Source of the DNA: Hawksworthiomyces lignivorus
Lineage: Eukaryota > Ascomycota > Sordariomycetes > Ophiostomatales > Ophiostomataceae
Assembly: GCA_002917075.1 (NCBI GenBank)
Contig: NTMA01000027.1
Location: 248,001-312,000, forward strand
DNA: 64,000 nucleotides
Direction of reading: 5' to 3'
A program made the position numbers and the translations under genes. Below, piece by piece: positions 10,523 through 23,631 of the stretch. Each line of letters opens with the position of its first letter. The stretch's first letter is position 1. The notes below the pieces were generated by a model, which worked only from the letters and a program-made list of their open reading frames with translations, was not told where the DNA came from and ran no database searches.

Positions 10523-13500
10523 CAAACAGCAGTCGCAGGAGAGCGGAGAAGGATTAGCTTTCTGCGGACGAGAGAATGATCTCAGAGGAAAAAAGAAACC
10601 TGCAATTTCTGTAGTATGGTATTGGCTACAACAACTGAAACGAGAGCGGAATTCTTTCAAGAGACATCAAAGACAAAATGCAGGTATGCAGAGCAAACTG
10701 AGCAAGGAAAAAATTCGGAGGACTGTCTCAGAAAACATGTTGTTCGTTTGCGAGGATATGAGCAAAAGGAGAAAAGTCGAAATGTTTGCTGTATTTGATT
10801 TTGATCTTGATTTTGGTTTAGCCTAGTAAATTCACACTTGTCATGTTTGATTATGCTTGGATTGCTAATAAGCTGCACTGCACATATCCCTAGAAGCGTC
10901 TGGGTGAAATATTATTAGTTGCAAGGGAATTGAAAACTAACAAAATAAGTACTGGATAATACATATTGTAGAACCACCACTGAAAGAAAACACTGAAGGA
11001 AATTTTCTTCAGAAAGTCATTGAAATTTAAATTGAAATAAATCCAAAAGAAAAAAAATAAAGAAAAAGAAAAGATGGGAATAAAGAAAAGGAAGAAAAAA
11101 AGAAATAAGTTTCAGGAGACATTAAAGGCTCTACCATTTCGTATACCAGTTTAAGCCAAAACTTGAGGCACAGCCACGTTGAAGATGCACTAGTCACTCT
11201 CGTCACTTCTTCAAGCCTCGGCATATTTGGGAGTCCGCCACATCTCGAAGCCTCCTCAAACAAAATGAGCTGGTATTTGTCCGTTTTGATAATTTAATGC
11301 ATGTCCAACACGAAAATACAAAGCACAGCAGACCGTGTCACATTAAAAGACTAGCCAATCAGGGGCTGGTGCACGACACTACGGCTCGGTCCACTAGTCT
11401 CTTTTGTACATTTATAGCTTGACAGTGGCTCGAGTGGGTTGCAGTGAATTCCTCTTCAGATGTTACAGGCACTTCTATTGAACAAAGCTTCCCCCCTTCA
11501 GCTAAACTCCCATTTGATTTATTCCTCCTAGGGGTTGCGCGATTTCTTCTCGTCACCAGGTATTTTCTTCATGACCATTCCAGTATCTTCTCATCTTCCT
11601 TCTATATAGCTTTTCTACGCACTGTGTTGTCTCTGTTGTATACTTGTACTTGGGATGTACTAAGTACTACTTCACTGCTCTGCTGAATTGCTCCCAAATT
11701 TGCAACTCGTCACGGGAAATTCGCTAGTTTTCCACATTGAAATATTGTGATTTCCATGATTTTTCTTTTCCCGCCATTAGCGAATCTTGCATGTGTAAGG
11801 CATGGATGCCCGGCTCTTCTGCCCGATCGTTAGCGAGTCTCTGGAACACTGCCAGAGCACATCAGTAACACATTGGCTGTCCGTCGCGTATTTTGGCCTG
11901 CATATAATTCTGCTGACTTAATAGCGCTCACATAATATTGTCATTGGACGAAGACAAGAACCTACACTCAATTGCCAAGACTGGCGGATAGCAAGCCTCT
12001 AGCAGCATGCAGCAATATCGGTGTGCTCTAAACGTGGTAAGCAAAGGGCATTAGGTCTTCCCACACATTCGCTATCACTTTCGTTTTCTTCAAAACCCGT
12101 CGCTTTTAGTTTCTTTATTTCGAGTATTCATAGGCAGAGACGAATGCCAATGACCAAATTATCATCGTTCTTGCAGCCCCTCTCTCTCAACAGCTTTAAT
12201 TTCAGTCTACCCTCTTGTTCTTGTCTCTCGTCATTCAAATCGCCCAATACACGCCTTTTTATGGCATTTGGAGTTTAGCCATCGAGGCAAGCTTCGCCGA
12301 AATACCGCAATGGCCGCAGGGTGACAACTCCAAGAATGGTTGTGCGGTGTTTTTGGTGTGGGCTTCTTTGCTAGACATATGTGACTAGCATCTGTTGGTC
12401 CGGCACCCCTGGGAAGCCTGTCCCTATTCTTTGAGCAGGAGATTCATTGCTGCTGATGGCGAGTACATGAAGGGCATAGTGCCTATGGCATATTTAGAGG
12501 ATTACCGTGCTGGAGCTACTCCTGACCAAATTTTCTAGTATGGTCTCCGGGCGGGCAATCGCTGCCGTATAAGTTCGAGCAGACACAAAATCCGGCCATT
12601 AATTCTATCGAAGCCGTTCACCTTCCTCCGACGAGCCGTTTTGGCGCAGACTCGATGCAACCGCCGACCCCAAGGGGAGTTGTAGCACCTAAAAGGTCTT
12701 CGCCTCCGTTCTCTTCAGCTGTCGACCAACAACCGTATTTTTATGCAGGCGACAATTAAATGCCCGTTACCGCATAACGGTATAGCCGTATACATGTCCG
12801 GTATGCATGCGTGCATCACGGAATCCGCAATGATAATAATTATTTGCACTATTTGCCGTAACAACACATCGTGCTACGCTATTTCGGAATGTACAAGTGG
12901 CCCCGGAAGCATTCGATATCCGAGAATCAGCATTGTAGCGAGAATCAGCATTGTAGCCTGAAATAGTGCTCTGAAGCAATCCGAAGTGCCCGTGTCTTCC
13001 TCTCGATTGATATGCGTAGCGTTTGTTAGGATGGTTCAAATACGAAAGGCTCGTACTCGATCTACAGCGTGATGAACTCCAACTTGCCATCGGAGACCAA
13101 TTCGCCTCGGTCGACTCACCACCTTAGTCTGTAGGGATCATCACAGTCCTAGCCGACGGTGTAGATGCCGGCCGGAAAGTATGCAATCCTACGCGTGACC
13201 AGAGTCTTTTGTAGATATGTATTAGTACAGCTCACCTGGTCGCCTTCGCCGTCATTAGCAAGATCCACGTACTGCGTTCGAGACTGAACAAGGAGCTTTC
13301 AGCTCTTATGCAAAAGCGCTCTTGTCTTAAAAGGTGCGGTAGCGTTGCCTGTTTGTATAGAACCAGCTGAGCTGTTGTATCGCTTGCTGGTCGCCCAGAA
13401 CCCAGAATTGTTTGACAAGAACGTGATGTCACTGCCAACCTAGACAATCCACGCCACATTTCTAAAATCGCATCATGATAGAATTGGCAGTCATTGCTGG

Positions 13501-13958
13501 CCAAGGGTTGCTAATTTCATGTCATCCATATCTCTATCCTTATCTAAGTGGCAGTATGAAAGTCTGTCCTAACTTACAGCTCCAAGAGACGCCAAATTTA
13601 GAAGCCGAAAGTCCGAGCTTGCGTCGTTGCGAGTAAGAGCAATGAATTTTGTGATCTTGGTGCCATTCCGTTAGAATAACCTCCACTAATTACGGTGCCG
13701 TTGGCTAGGTTAGCTATGTACTTCTCCAAACTGCTGAAGTACTACCAGGTCATTATGCTTCCCTGTGGTAGTTTATGATTCATTAGCCTCTGAAATCTTG
13801 GGTCTTACTAGCATCATCTTGCCAAAAGGGCCTATTTTATTCTTGCCTTTGCCCAGAGCTACACGGTAGTAGTCATGTATGTTGTCGGCCATTTAAGCTG
13901 GGTCTGGCTGTGGATTAAAGTTAAGTAAGTAGCGACAAAAATAGAAGATACCGTTTCA
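10523..13958. other. Gene-poor region, left part
   Basis: No intact gene is seen. It includes the 3' flank of the kinase, purine-rich DNA at about 11030-11110, and ordinary intergenic sequence. A perfect 18-bp tandem duplication lies at 12922-12957. Open frames on the minus strand at 12767-13090 and 13232-13504 have mixed composition but no recognisable domain; they may be further debris of the decayed gene to the right. Confidence 0.45.
12922..12957. repeat. 18-bp perfect tandem duplication
   Basis: Two adjacent identical copies of GAGAATCAGCATTGTAGC. No gene is associated with it; probably a replication-slippage duplication. Confidence 0.9.
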
Positions 13959-14653
13959 CTATCGATGACCGTGCCTATGGTCCGTAGTCAGGGACAAGCT
14001 GGTATTGTTGTGCGTAACCATACTACCACGAAGTCCGTACCAACATTCGATATCCCAACGTTCTTGCTTCCAAGTAGTAGCGAGAGGCATTGTTCTAGCC
14101 GCTCTTTCAGTCCCTAGCTCGTAGCGCCTGGCTCTCGGAAAGAAGCCTCTTCCCTCTCGGTCCAGTCGCCACTGACGTTCCAACGGAAAAGCAAGTAGTA
14201 AGTCGCCTCGCGTGGTTTAGTGTCTTCTGTCGTCGTCGGCGGTTCTTCTTCTTGGAAATAGTCCTCTTCCCAAGCATACGCTTTGAACAATAATAGCAAC
14301 AAATGACGGAGGTCTTCGCAGCCTTTGGGCATGAACCAGCCAAAAGCAGCTTTGATAACGCCGCTCCAGGTTTTACGGTTCGCGGTGCCCGTACAGAATA
14401 TATTGAAAGCGCTGAACGTAATCCGGCCGTATAAGTCACCGGACACGTTTCAATCATTGCCGATAAGAAATCCAACATCCCATTGGAGGCACAAAAAAGA
14501 TTCGGGCGCGTTCTCGCGTCGAAGGCTTCGTAGAAATTCGTTACACAAAAGAGAACGCTGAAGACCCTTCAAAGCATCAACCGACTCCCACACTATTTGA
14601 TAATTAATATTTGATCCACGATGGTAGTTATGAACAACCCAAGCTACATTCAC
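13959..14653 (-). pseudogene. Decayed protein-coding remnant, family unknown
   Basis: A minus-strand frame reads protein-like from 14653 to about 14114 with a single TGA at 14450-14452 (context GND-stop-NVSGDLYGR). It contains DALKGLQRSLLCNEFLRSLR, CLQWDVGFLIGN, RKTWSGVIKAAFGWFMP and KGCEDLRHLLLLLFKAYAWE. A second frame then carries on from about 14140 to 13959 (TWKQERWDIECWYGLRGSMV), as if a frameshift separated them. Amino-acid composition and Trp content look like real coding sequence rather than a random frame. The TGA may come from CGA. No family was recognised and no flanking partner gene is intact. Confidence 0.4.
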
Positions 14654-17600
14654 GTATAATTAAAATAGTATGCTCGGGATACTAAACCTTTCTTCCCAAA
14701 CGAACCTTCTCGCAACCAAGTACGTTCGCAAGAACAAGATAGATATCCGAGTCGTTGCTCTCCTATTTTAACCAGTTCTGTTCACGGGGCAAATGGAACT
14801 GCATCCAAGTGATCCGCCTCTGCCTCTGTGCGCGAACAAATGCGTTTGCCATAAACTTAGCTATCAGTCACATGCACTGAGACAAGAACTAATTGTTTAT
14901 ATAACAAATTCAAATGATCTTGAGTGAGAAGTAAAAGGCATAAGTGGAAAGTAGTAAACGACATATAAATCAACGAGAATGGGTATCTATGGTTAAAATG
15001 GGTCATCATCCAGGCCCCAATATTTTGTTTCAAAGCGAAAAATGCACCAGAAAGGACGAGGGGGGGTGAAGGATTGAGAGGGTACAGAAGAATCTGTTAT
15101 TACTGCACACCTACTTTAGATTTCTTCTGTGAGGCGATCATAGCAGCAGTATCTTCAACCCCCTGGCGCTGGTCATTGAAGATTTGACATTTGGATCTTC
15201 GACGTCTTGAAAAGAAGCATGATATAGGCTGTAAACTCGAGTACAGACAGCATCGCAGCGCAATGTATGCCGCCAGGTATCCTAGATTAGTCAAATATTC
15301 GCTGCACATGTAAAGTAATCGTAACCGCTAGGTTTTCAGCTAAGAATACAACTTTGATGCAATTTTTCTCTCCCCCTATCACTTCTTCTTTCTACTCGTT
15401 CATTTCCTCTTTTACTCCAAGTTTACATTTTAGGGGGCTTCTCCCTCTAACCTCCTCTAGGATCATTCTCAGGTCTCTTCTAATCAATAGCTCTAAGCGA
15501 ACTGACTTTGACAGTTACGAGACTAGAGAAGCGTCGAGACTTCGTAAGGATATATGTCAGTCAAGCAGATTACAGTAATAGAAGGAGTAAACGCGAGGCT
15601 AATCATGGCCACGTTGTCACATATCTTGCCGCTGCGACTGCCGCTGCCGGCAACCATTTCACCGTTCACAGTCATCTTCTCCTATCCATTTAAAGAGGCA
15701 ACCAGCAATGGCTTTAGAGGAAACAAGTTTGTTAGTGTAGATAAGTTTCACTGAGAACTCGTAAATCCTGACAGGGTCAATGCAAGAGCTTCCAACGATA
15801 GCGGCATCGTATTTCTATGGTACGCACATTGAACCAAGTTCATACGCGATGTACCTTGAGCAAAGTATGTGCTCATTCTATCCAAATACTAAGCGGCATG
15901 CGAAGCGAGCTAATGTGCAAGATAAGATACCTCCTAGACCATATTGTATGGGCCGTCGACATCCCATTTTTAAATGTTTTACTTGAGATAATTGACAGTT
16001 CTCCGCAATTGTCCTCAATAACGAAGCAGAATAGAAAATGGCAATAAAATTATAAAAGTGTACAGAATTAATGAGATGGCATCGTTGGGTTTAATAAAAT
16101 TTACAAGTAAAAAGGTTCAATTCTGGATACCTTTTAAGCGTTGAGAATTGTGATCTAATTCTATTTTTTTTTAAGACAAAAAGAGTTTCTTAATAGTAAG
16201 ACGCATAATAAATTCTACATTCTCCTTACATCTATGATAAAAATGTTATCTAATACAAGCACCGTTTGATGCTGTAAATAGAATATATGTGTTGCAATTG
16301 CCATATTACTCGCTATGGGCATGTATTGTGATACAATAATTGTGTTTGCTCTTCCGAATTCATCGTTTCCACAACTTCTAGCGATAGAAAGAAACATATT
16401 GAGGGGGGCACATATGAGAAGAAAGGAACATTGCTGCGAAATATCCCTATCAATTACATGTAGAAGTGCCTCTCAATTTTGCTTAAATAGAGCCAAAATA
16501 TCGCAGAGCTCGTAAATTATACACAGATCTTGCAGGTATTGGCAGGGGAAAGGACAATAATGGAGGGTTAGAGGAGTATCTCAGAAACAGCTGAATTAAT
16601 TTTGTTTGTTGTAACGAGAACTAACTAGACGCATATTCTAGCTGAGACAGATCAGAGACTAAGAAGCTTCTACGGGGGCATCTGGCTACATGACTTGTGG
16701 ATGCGTTACAAGTTGCGCTCTTCGTTTGACTGCCCCGCCTCCTGTTATCTCGTTATGGGGGAGTTCTTACTCCACATGTAGATTAAAGGTATATGTTTAT
16801 TTCTTTTTTGCAGTCCTAATATGTCTGTTTACCTAGACATGCTTAAAGGCTCTGAGGCCCCTTACCCTGCAACACAATTATATTTCCATATAATTATTCT
16901 CTACCATTGCATCTGTAATCCTAACCTGCATATGCACATCTACGGGAGTGGCAGATGGAAATAACAGGGGGGCCAGCCATACTTGCAATGAACATGTGCA
17001 CGGTTCTACAAAGATAGCAGAGGCTGGCAAAGGCGCCGCCAACCAAGCAAGGAGTTACGCCATACGGAAGCAAAATCCCACAAGGGGCAACAATTAAGAC
17101 TGCATGTAGGATCGAACATGCTTAAACGGTGCACATCCATCAACTTCAAATAAGGAAATGAGACTAAAAAGGAAACTGAAAGAAAGGGAAAAAATAAGTC
17201 AAACCAAGACAAACAACGTGTGTTGGAGGGGAACCGTGTCTACGGATAACCCGCAGCCAAGGACATATGTATGCACCAATTGATTTCTACCGCCAACAAA
17301 TTGTTATTGCTTATCATTCCCACTTTTCCTTAGGCTGCCGCTCTCCAATGCATAACCTTGGGGGCAGAAAGTGGGATACAATACGATGTATTCGTGTTCT
17401 GTTATCGTAGAGCACATCGGATTGTCTATCGTCCCCCTTGCGGCCTAGGAAGGGCGGACCAAGCAGGAAAATAATAAAGCCTTGAGCCACACGACAAATG
17501 TATTCAAAACAATAAGTGCTTTTTGAAAGTTACCGCAAGTCTTTTTTTTTTTTTTTCCTCTTCAAGTTCAGCATCCTGATATCTAGACTTTTGGAGTTCT

Positions 17601-20536
17601 GTAACACGCGGGAAAAGGTCAGATGCAAAGTTCTAGGTTCCATGGGTTGAGACCCAAGTGTGTATCTCTTTCGTTAATTGCAACTCGCGATAAAATCCTA
17701 GAACAAGGATCTAGTGATGGTCAATAACTTCGAGAAGAATTATCGAAAGAAAGGAACCCACAGATACATCTTCAACCGGTGAAGCGATTGAATGCCACAC
17801 AGAAGATACATCTCAAATTGGTCACTAATTTTATATGGTCTGTGCATTCCATTTGTTTACCAAAAATGCCAAAAAGAAACATAGAGGCAAGCAACGAATT
17901 GCAAGCACCAATAAGGATATAAAATGATACCATTGGTCTGGGCCATCCTTACTCTTATAAACTTGTTGTATTCCATTATTTTTCTATTATCTGTTGAAGT
18001 GTAACTTCAACAAAACTTCAACCACGCGCAGGTTATCCTGTGGTTAGTATCTCAGCAACTGCAGCCTTTTCTCCTTGCTTCTTCCTCCTTCTGCTCTGTA
18101 CATCTTTTCGTTTAAATGCTAGAGTCGTTCATCCCTTCTCTTTAACTCCCTCACCTCCCCGCCTCCATTCAGCCGACTTTGACAACTGTTCCACTACTTC
18201 TAGAGTCGATTCCTCGTTGGCATCTGTGAAAACCGCGTAATAGCTGCTTTAAGCCAGTAACGATTTCGCCTGGCGATTGGATTGCACTTCTCTGGGATCC
18301 AGCCAAAGAACTAAGTACCGTCGCACTTTATCTGCAGCCATCAACGGCAACAGCCTGCCACTATGTAACCCCATTTCAAAAACGGCAGATGCGCTCACCC
18401 CTATCCCCGTCTCCCGTCCTGATCAAGATGCGGAGCTGCAGGTCACCTAATTCTGAAAGTTCTTACCTTCTCCGGAACTATTTTCTTATTTTTGCGCTTT
18501 AGATATTTACTCGTATTCTGCCCACCTGCATTGTTAGAAACTGATGCTAAAGGACACTTAGAATACTACCGACGTATGTCATTTGACACAGTTAACGTCT
18601 CAATGGTTTAGAGTAGCCAAATGCATCTGTTCAAGATTTTAACTCTGTTTGATGGGCGTCTTTCAGTTTCTATGAAGCTCATCGAGTATTTCTTTTCTTG
18701 AAATTAACGCACCAAAACCGAGGCCAGCTGAAGGGGACGGGGACGGGATGGACCCGGGCCCGTATCCCCTCGCTTTTCCCTTTCGTTCTCCTCATAGTGC
18801 CCCCCCATTCTCTTCTGTTGATTGTGAGACATCAGAAATCAGCTTTTTCTCGTTTAAATTTAGCGACCTGCACGGGAGTAAACGAAGGCAACTTCTAATT
18901 GGAAGCCTTTCATAATATTTGTTCCCCTTACAACGCTTCAGCATACGTGGTTCCACATAGAGAGAGAAAGATGAATAAACTAAACATCTACAGAAAAAGA
19001 GACTCAAAAGAAGTCTGAGCCAGTTGGATAGGAAATTTTCACTTCCATTTGTGCTACTAACCGCCGAGTAATACATATTGTATGTAGTTCACATGTATTT
19101 TTCTTCTACTCCATGAAATCCTCGAGAAACTTCTACCTACACGCCAACACCTCGGCAGTATATCCGACGGCAAGTCTGTCTTTTCTACATTCGTCATTTA
19201 TTTATGTCTCCTATTTTGGTGGGAGCCTCGTGTATTGTGAAATATTTGTTGTTTGTCCGAAACATATACCCGCCTTTGGGTGGCTTCAGCTGGATTCCAT
19301 TAACACAGCCACCACTTTCTAAAGCCTCTTACTTATTTTCACCATCACAGCACGGAGAAAGCCCAAAAAGATGTACACAGATCTCTCACGGAAGAAACGG
19401 GGGAAATATTACGGAAAGATGCTTGAGAACAAAACGTGATATATTACAATCCAATAAGGCGTTAATAATTGATGACGGGAATGATATGCACATCATCGAC
19501 ATCGAAGGCTTTTGGAAAAGTGTGAGCTACTTCTAGTTTAGATTCTCCAACAAATAAGAAAGTAATACTCGGGGGGAAAAATAGAATGGAATATTCCAAG
19601 TTACAAAGGGCATGAAACAGAACTAAACAGAATCATTCGTGTTTTGAATCTATTAGCAAAATGCATTTCTTTATATATCTGTAAAAATAATTTTGGCCTG
19701 TCATATGTCCTTATTTGTTTCTTAGAGGTCTTACTGTCTTCTTTTCTAGCTTATGTCAAGATTTGCTTTTATTTGTATTTCGTCCACAATACAATCTTCC
19801 ATTTCCTAGGGCTACATTTCTACCTGACCCTTAGTTCTTTTCATTTGAAGTTGCCATCACCAAATTTGCTAGGCGTGTCGGGTTCCCGCACTACAAACCC
19901 AAGAAACGAGGAGAGTCTCGTTGCACTACACATTCGCTCTCCCTTAGTCACTCTTTACGCTTTGGGTTTTGGTACAAGAGACATTTTGCCCCATCTCAAC
20001 CAAATTTTACCTCATCTGCTCTTCCCTTCACGCCAGTTACCTCTCCGCCATTTCATGAAAGACAAAACCTTAAATACCACAATAGGATTTTACACAGAAG
20101 GAAATTCAGCAGTTACTAAAGATTCAGAAAGAAGCGGTGAAGTTTTGGTATGATCAAATCACTCCGAGGTGGCAACTCGCAGACACGCCCGAATATACAC
20201 AGAAAACAAAACAAGAGCTAACGAGAGAGCAAAGGAACAAAAAGGAACAAGAATGCGGTAAATCAAACTAAGACATAACTACGTTGGAAAGGAGATTATT
20301 TCTTGGTTGCTGTACTTCTTCCTATGGTGCAAGTTCAGTACTGCATGCCTTCACAAAGCCGACCTCATTGTACAAGTTCACCGCAGAGTGAACTGAAAGT
20401 GAGGGGATATTGAAAACCAAGGCAAAGCTACAATTCTACACTCTAAGATTTATCTCTCTGGATATTTTACATTATTTTCTGAAAACCCCTTTAAATTGCT
20501 TTCTTCACTTCCTCCCCCCTCTTTTTCTTTCACAAC
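14654..20536. other. Long AT-richer upstream region of the Myb-like gene
   Basis: About 5.9 kb without a convincing gene directly upstream of the transcription factor at 20537. Base composition is visibly AT-richer than in the genes. Pyrimidine-rich stretches on the plus strand (15354-15480, 18060-18180, 20490-20535) point in the direction of that gene, as fungal promoters and leaders often do. Many short open frames (for example 19644-20153) look like leader or random ORFs. A long leader or a noncoding transcript is possible, but nothing in the sequence proves it. Confidence 0.45.
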
Positions 20537-23240
20537 ATGGACCAGATTCCGAGTGTGAGAACTTCTCTTCCACTACGAAGAAGACGCCGATATCTCGCTC
20601 CTCAGGATCGTCAAGACTTTCATAGTGAACAGTTAAAGTTACAAGAAGAACAGCAGAAGCGATACAGACAACAGACTAATGTCTTCCTCAGGCGCCAGCA
20701 ACAGCAATTAAAGCCACTCCAAGTGAGCCGACCGGGACAAAATCGTCGAAGTGAAGGCCAAGACGACCAACACATCAAACGAGAACAGCCAAACAATCCC
20801 CCAATATCTCACTGCTATCAACGGCCTCTCCGACAGCGCCTCTACAATTATTCAGCCTCGGAAGCTGCAAGGCCAAATATTTGTGATTTTTCTGGTCCTG
20901 CTTGGGCGGCCATGGAGTCTAGAAGCCAATCTCCTGAGCCATGGTTCTTCAGATACATCAACTCAGACGCTGTCGAGATGCTGCAATACCACAGCAAAAG
21001 TGAAGAGACGAATGTGAGTGTCCGCAGGTATCTTTTTTCTACTTTGTTTCGTCTTTCCATATCACTGGCACGTATCTACTTTTGTGTCACTAGAATGCTT
21101 GCTATAATTTCGCACGATAATATTACATATAAACGACCCGCAGGAAATCGGTTCTATGGTGATATGAGCTAATTTATATCTCCTTTCGGGAAGCAGAAAA
21201 ACGGCCAAGAAAGTTACAAGGGATCACCTTGTCGCAAAAGCTTATGCAACTCAGGTCCTGAGCAGCTTGGGACTCCTCGTTCACCTTCAAGAGCACCGTC
21301 GCCACCATTCCCCCAGGTTTTCCAAGAGCCTGTGAGCATTTCGGTTTCTCACTCTGAGAATGAAGTCGAAACCGAGACAAGAGCAGAGACTATCAAGAAA
21401 GTAGATCAAAATCTGGAAGAAACTATCTCGGATGAGCATCAGAACAATGGCCCATCTACGATCAGAGTAGATACCAGTCCTATGCAACAATACCAGCAAC
21501 TAAATATTGATGCGAGCGGTTGTTGGGTCTGCTCCAGTGCCTCCCATCTAACGTATTCACTTCAATCGTCTTCACTTACGCCAACGTCGAACTCAGTGTT
21601 GCCAGCAGCAGAAATTAACACACCAGCTCTCGCGAAGCCTGTACACGACCACGGTTTCTCTGGGGGAGTTCCTCTTGTTGTTGCAACAGACAAACTTGAT
21701 TTTTTGGGAGAAGAACGCACAAGACTTGAAGAAAACCGAAGCATTTGGTTTCACTGTCAAGATGCTGCATCTTTTTTCGGTCCGACGCTGCCCAGATCAG
21801 AGCCAGAGCAAATCAAAAGGAGATACATGGCTATCCCAGAACAAACTCACAACATTTATGCCTACCAACAAGAGCAGCTTTTTGCCCTCCAGCCAATATC
21901 ACATATGTGGCCACAGGCATCGTCATCGGCAATGGCAACAACGTACACCACAGACATTATACAAGACAGCGTGAAATTACGTCAAAATTTGGTTGAAACA
22001 ATTCCTTCAACATCCTCTTGCTTTCAGACACCACCAGCCATTACCGTGGATACCATGTTGGCACCAGACAACCCGTTTCCCTTGCTAGTGTCACCGCAAC
22101 CGCCATCTCATGGTCTTCCGACACTTTTTTGGGATCATGCAATCACTCCATCGCAAGATTTGTCAATGGTTTCCACTTCCTCTGCTCTCGAACCTCTGTA
22201 TCCTCCGCTTACACCACCAATGATTTCTTCACCTGCGTGTCTTGATCCGCTCGGCATGCCTCCTTCTCAACTGACCTCTGACAACCAAGAAAAGATAGCT
22301 TGTCAAAAAGGACCGCCGCAACCTGAATCAAGTAGATTCTGGGTCAAAGGGGAACTGGAAAGGTCACCCTGTGGGGACGAGAACCCGAATGGCACAAGGG
22401 CCAATCGTAGCGACATGCACCTGAACCGCCGTAACTATGATGGAACCGTTTCTCCTAAAGACCTTAGCATGCATGAATACCTGAATGAATCGAGCTACGA
22501 CAGCGACTGTGGTTCCGTCAAAAGTGGTTACTATGACAGCTACGATGTATCAAACAACATTTTTTCTCCTACAAAAGGGCGAGTTGTTTTAGAGCCTAAT
22601 GGCACCAAAGAGACAGCTAAACTACTTCAAACCCCAGGCACCATCTCCGTTAGGACACGGCAGCATGTTCATAGACTTGCTGAAGCCAGCGATAAAAGTA
22701 TAAATACTTGTAATATTGGCGGCGACGAAGGGAAAAACAACTGCAGTGGCAATACGGATACGGTCGATTCTGCCACCGAGATCTTGCAAAAGCAATACGA
22801 AGAGCGCGTGCGCAAGGATCAGTTCCTCATAGAGCACAAGCGGGCGGGTCTAACTTACCGCGAGATCCGGCAGCTAGGCGGCTTCACCGAGGCAGAGTCG
22901 ACGCTGCGTGGGCGGCATCGAACGCTGACCAAACCGAAAGAGGAGCGGGTTCGGAAACCCATGTGGAGCAAGAATGATGTGAGCGTTGTTGATATTTTTT
23001 GGGCATTTATTCAAGCTGCTGACAGCCTATCTTTGGAATGCTAACATGACCCAGGACCGCTTACTGAGACGCGCGGTGCGCAAGATGGCCCGGGGCCGGG
23101 ATCTTACCGCGAACCAAGTCAAGATCTCGTGGAAGGCGGTGGCTGATTTTATTTACCAACACGGAGGTTCGTATCATTTCGGCAACACGACTTGCCGCAA
23201 GAGATGGGACTACCTCTCACAGAGGGCTGAAGAAGAGTGA
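20537..23240 (+). CDS. Myb/SANT-like transcription factor
   Basis: Predicted nuclear DNA-binding protein, 814 aa, join(20537..21013,21197..22978,23055..23240). All three joins are phase 0, with GTGAGT and GTGAGC donors and introns of 183 and 76 nt. The N-terminal third is Gln/Arg-rich (EEQQKRYRQQTNVFLRRQQQ). The middle is Ser/Thr/Pro-rich with no domain seen. The last about 150 residues form the conserved part: a coiled EERVRKDQFLIEHKRAGLTY helix, a helix-turn-helix-like REIRQLGGFTEAESTLRGRH, a basic linker TKPKEERVRKPMW, then a Myb/SANT-like repeat that crosses intron 2 and ends with SYHFGNTTCRKRWDYL. This C-terminal layout matches a family of fungal Myb-like regulators of unknown target. 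The very long 5' region suggests complex regulation; that is inference. Confidence 0.85.
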
Positions 23241-23631
23241 CACATAGAATAGAGTCGCATTAAGGAAATTTATTGGAACGGAGAAATAGAACATACGGTA
23301 CAGATGGCAAATCATGGGTATATCACGGGCTTCCGTTCATTAAAAAGGTGGGATAGAATGGTGATTTACTGGCAGACATAAATGTTGATGAGGTAGCTAC
23401 CTTAGTCTTTTTTTTTCCTGATCGTGGTAGCTCTAGGACTGGAGGTCATGATTTTGTAGAGATTTGTCACACAATTCTTTATATTTACCATACTGTTCCG
23501 TTGGAGGTCATCACATACAGGTTCTTTGTCTATGAATCAGTTGTCTGGTAGAAACTAACTAAACACTTCCATGCATTCACTAGAGTGGTTTGATGCCGAC
23601 ATATTCGTGAATAACTCGTAAAGTCATGGCT
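23241..23631. other. Intergenic region between convergent genes
   Basis: 391 bp between the 3' ends of the Myb-like gene and the Apa2 gene. There is a T-rich run near 23410. Nothing else was seen. Confidence 0.6.

Noticed and set aside
19644..20153. 169-codon plus-strand frame before the Myb-like gene
   Set aside because: T-rich leader-type sequence; hydrophobic start is from base composition and no family is recognisable.
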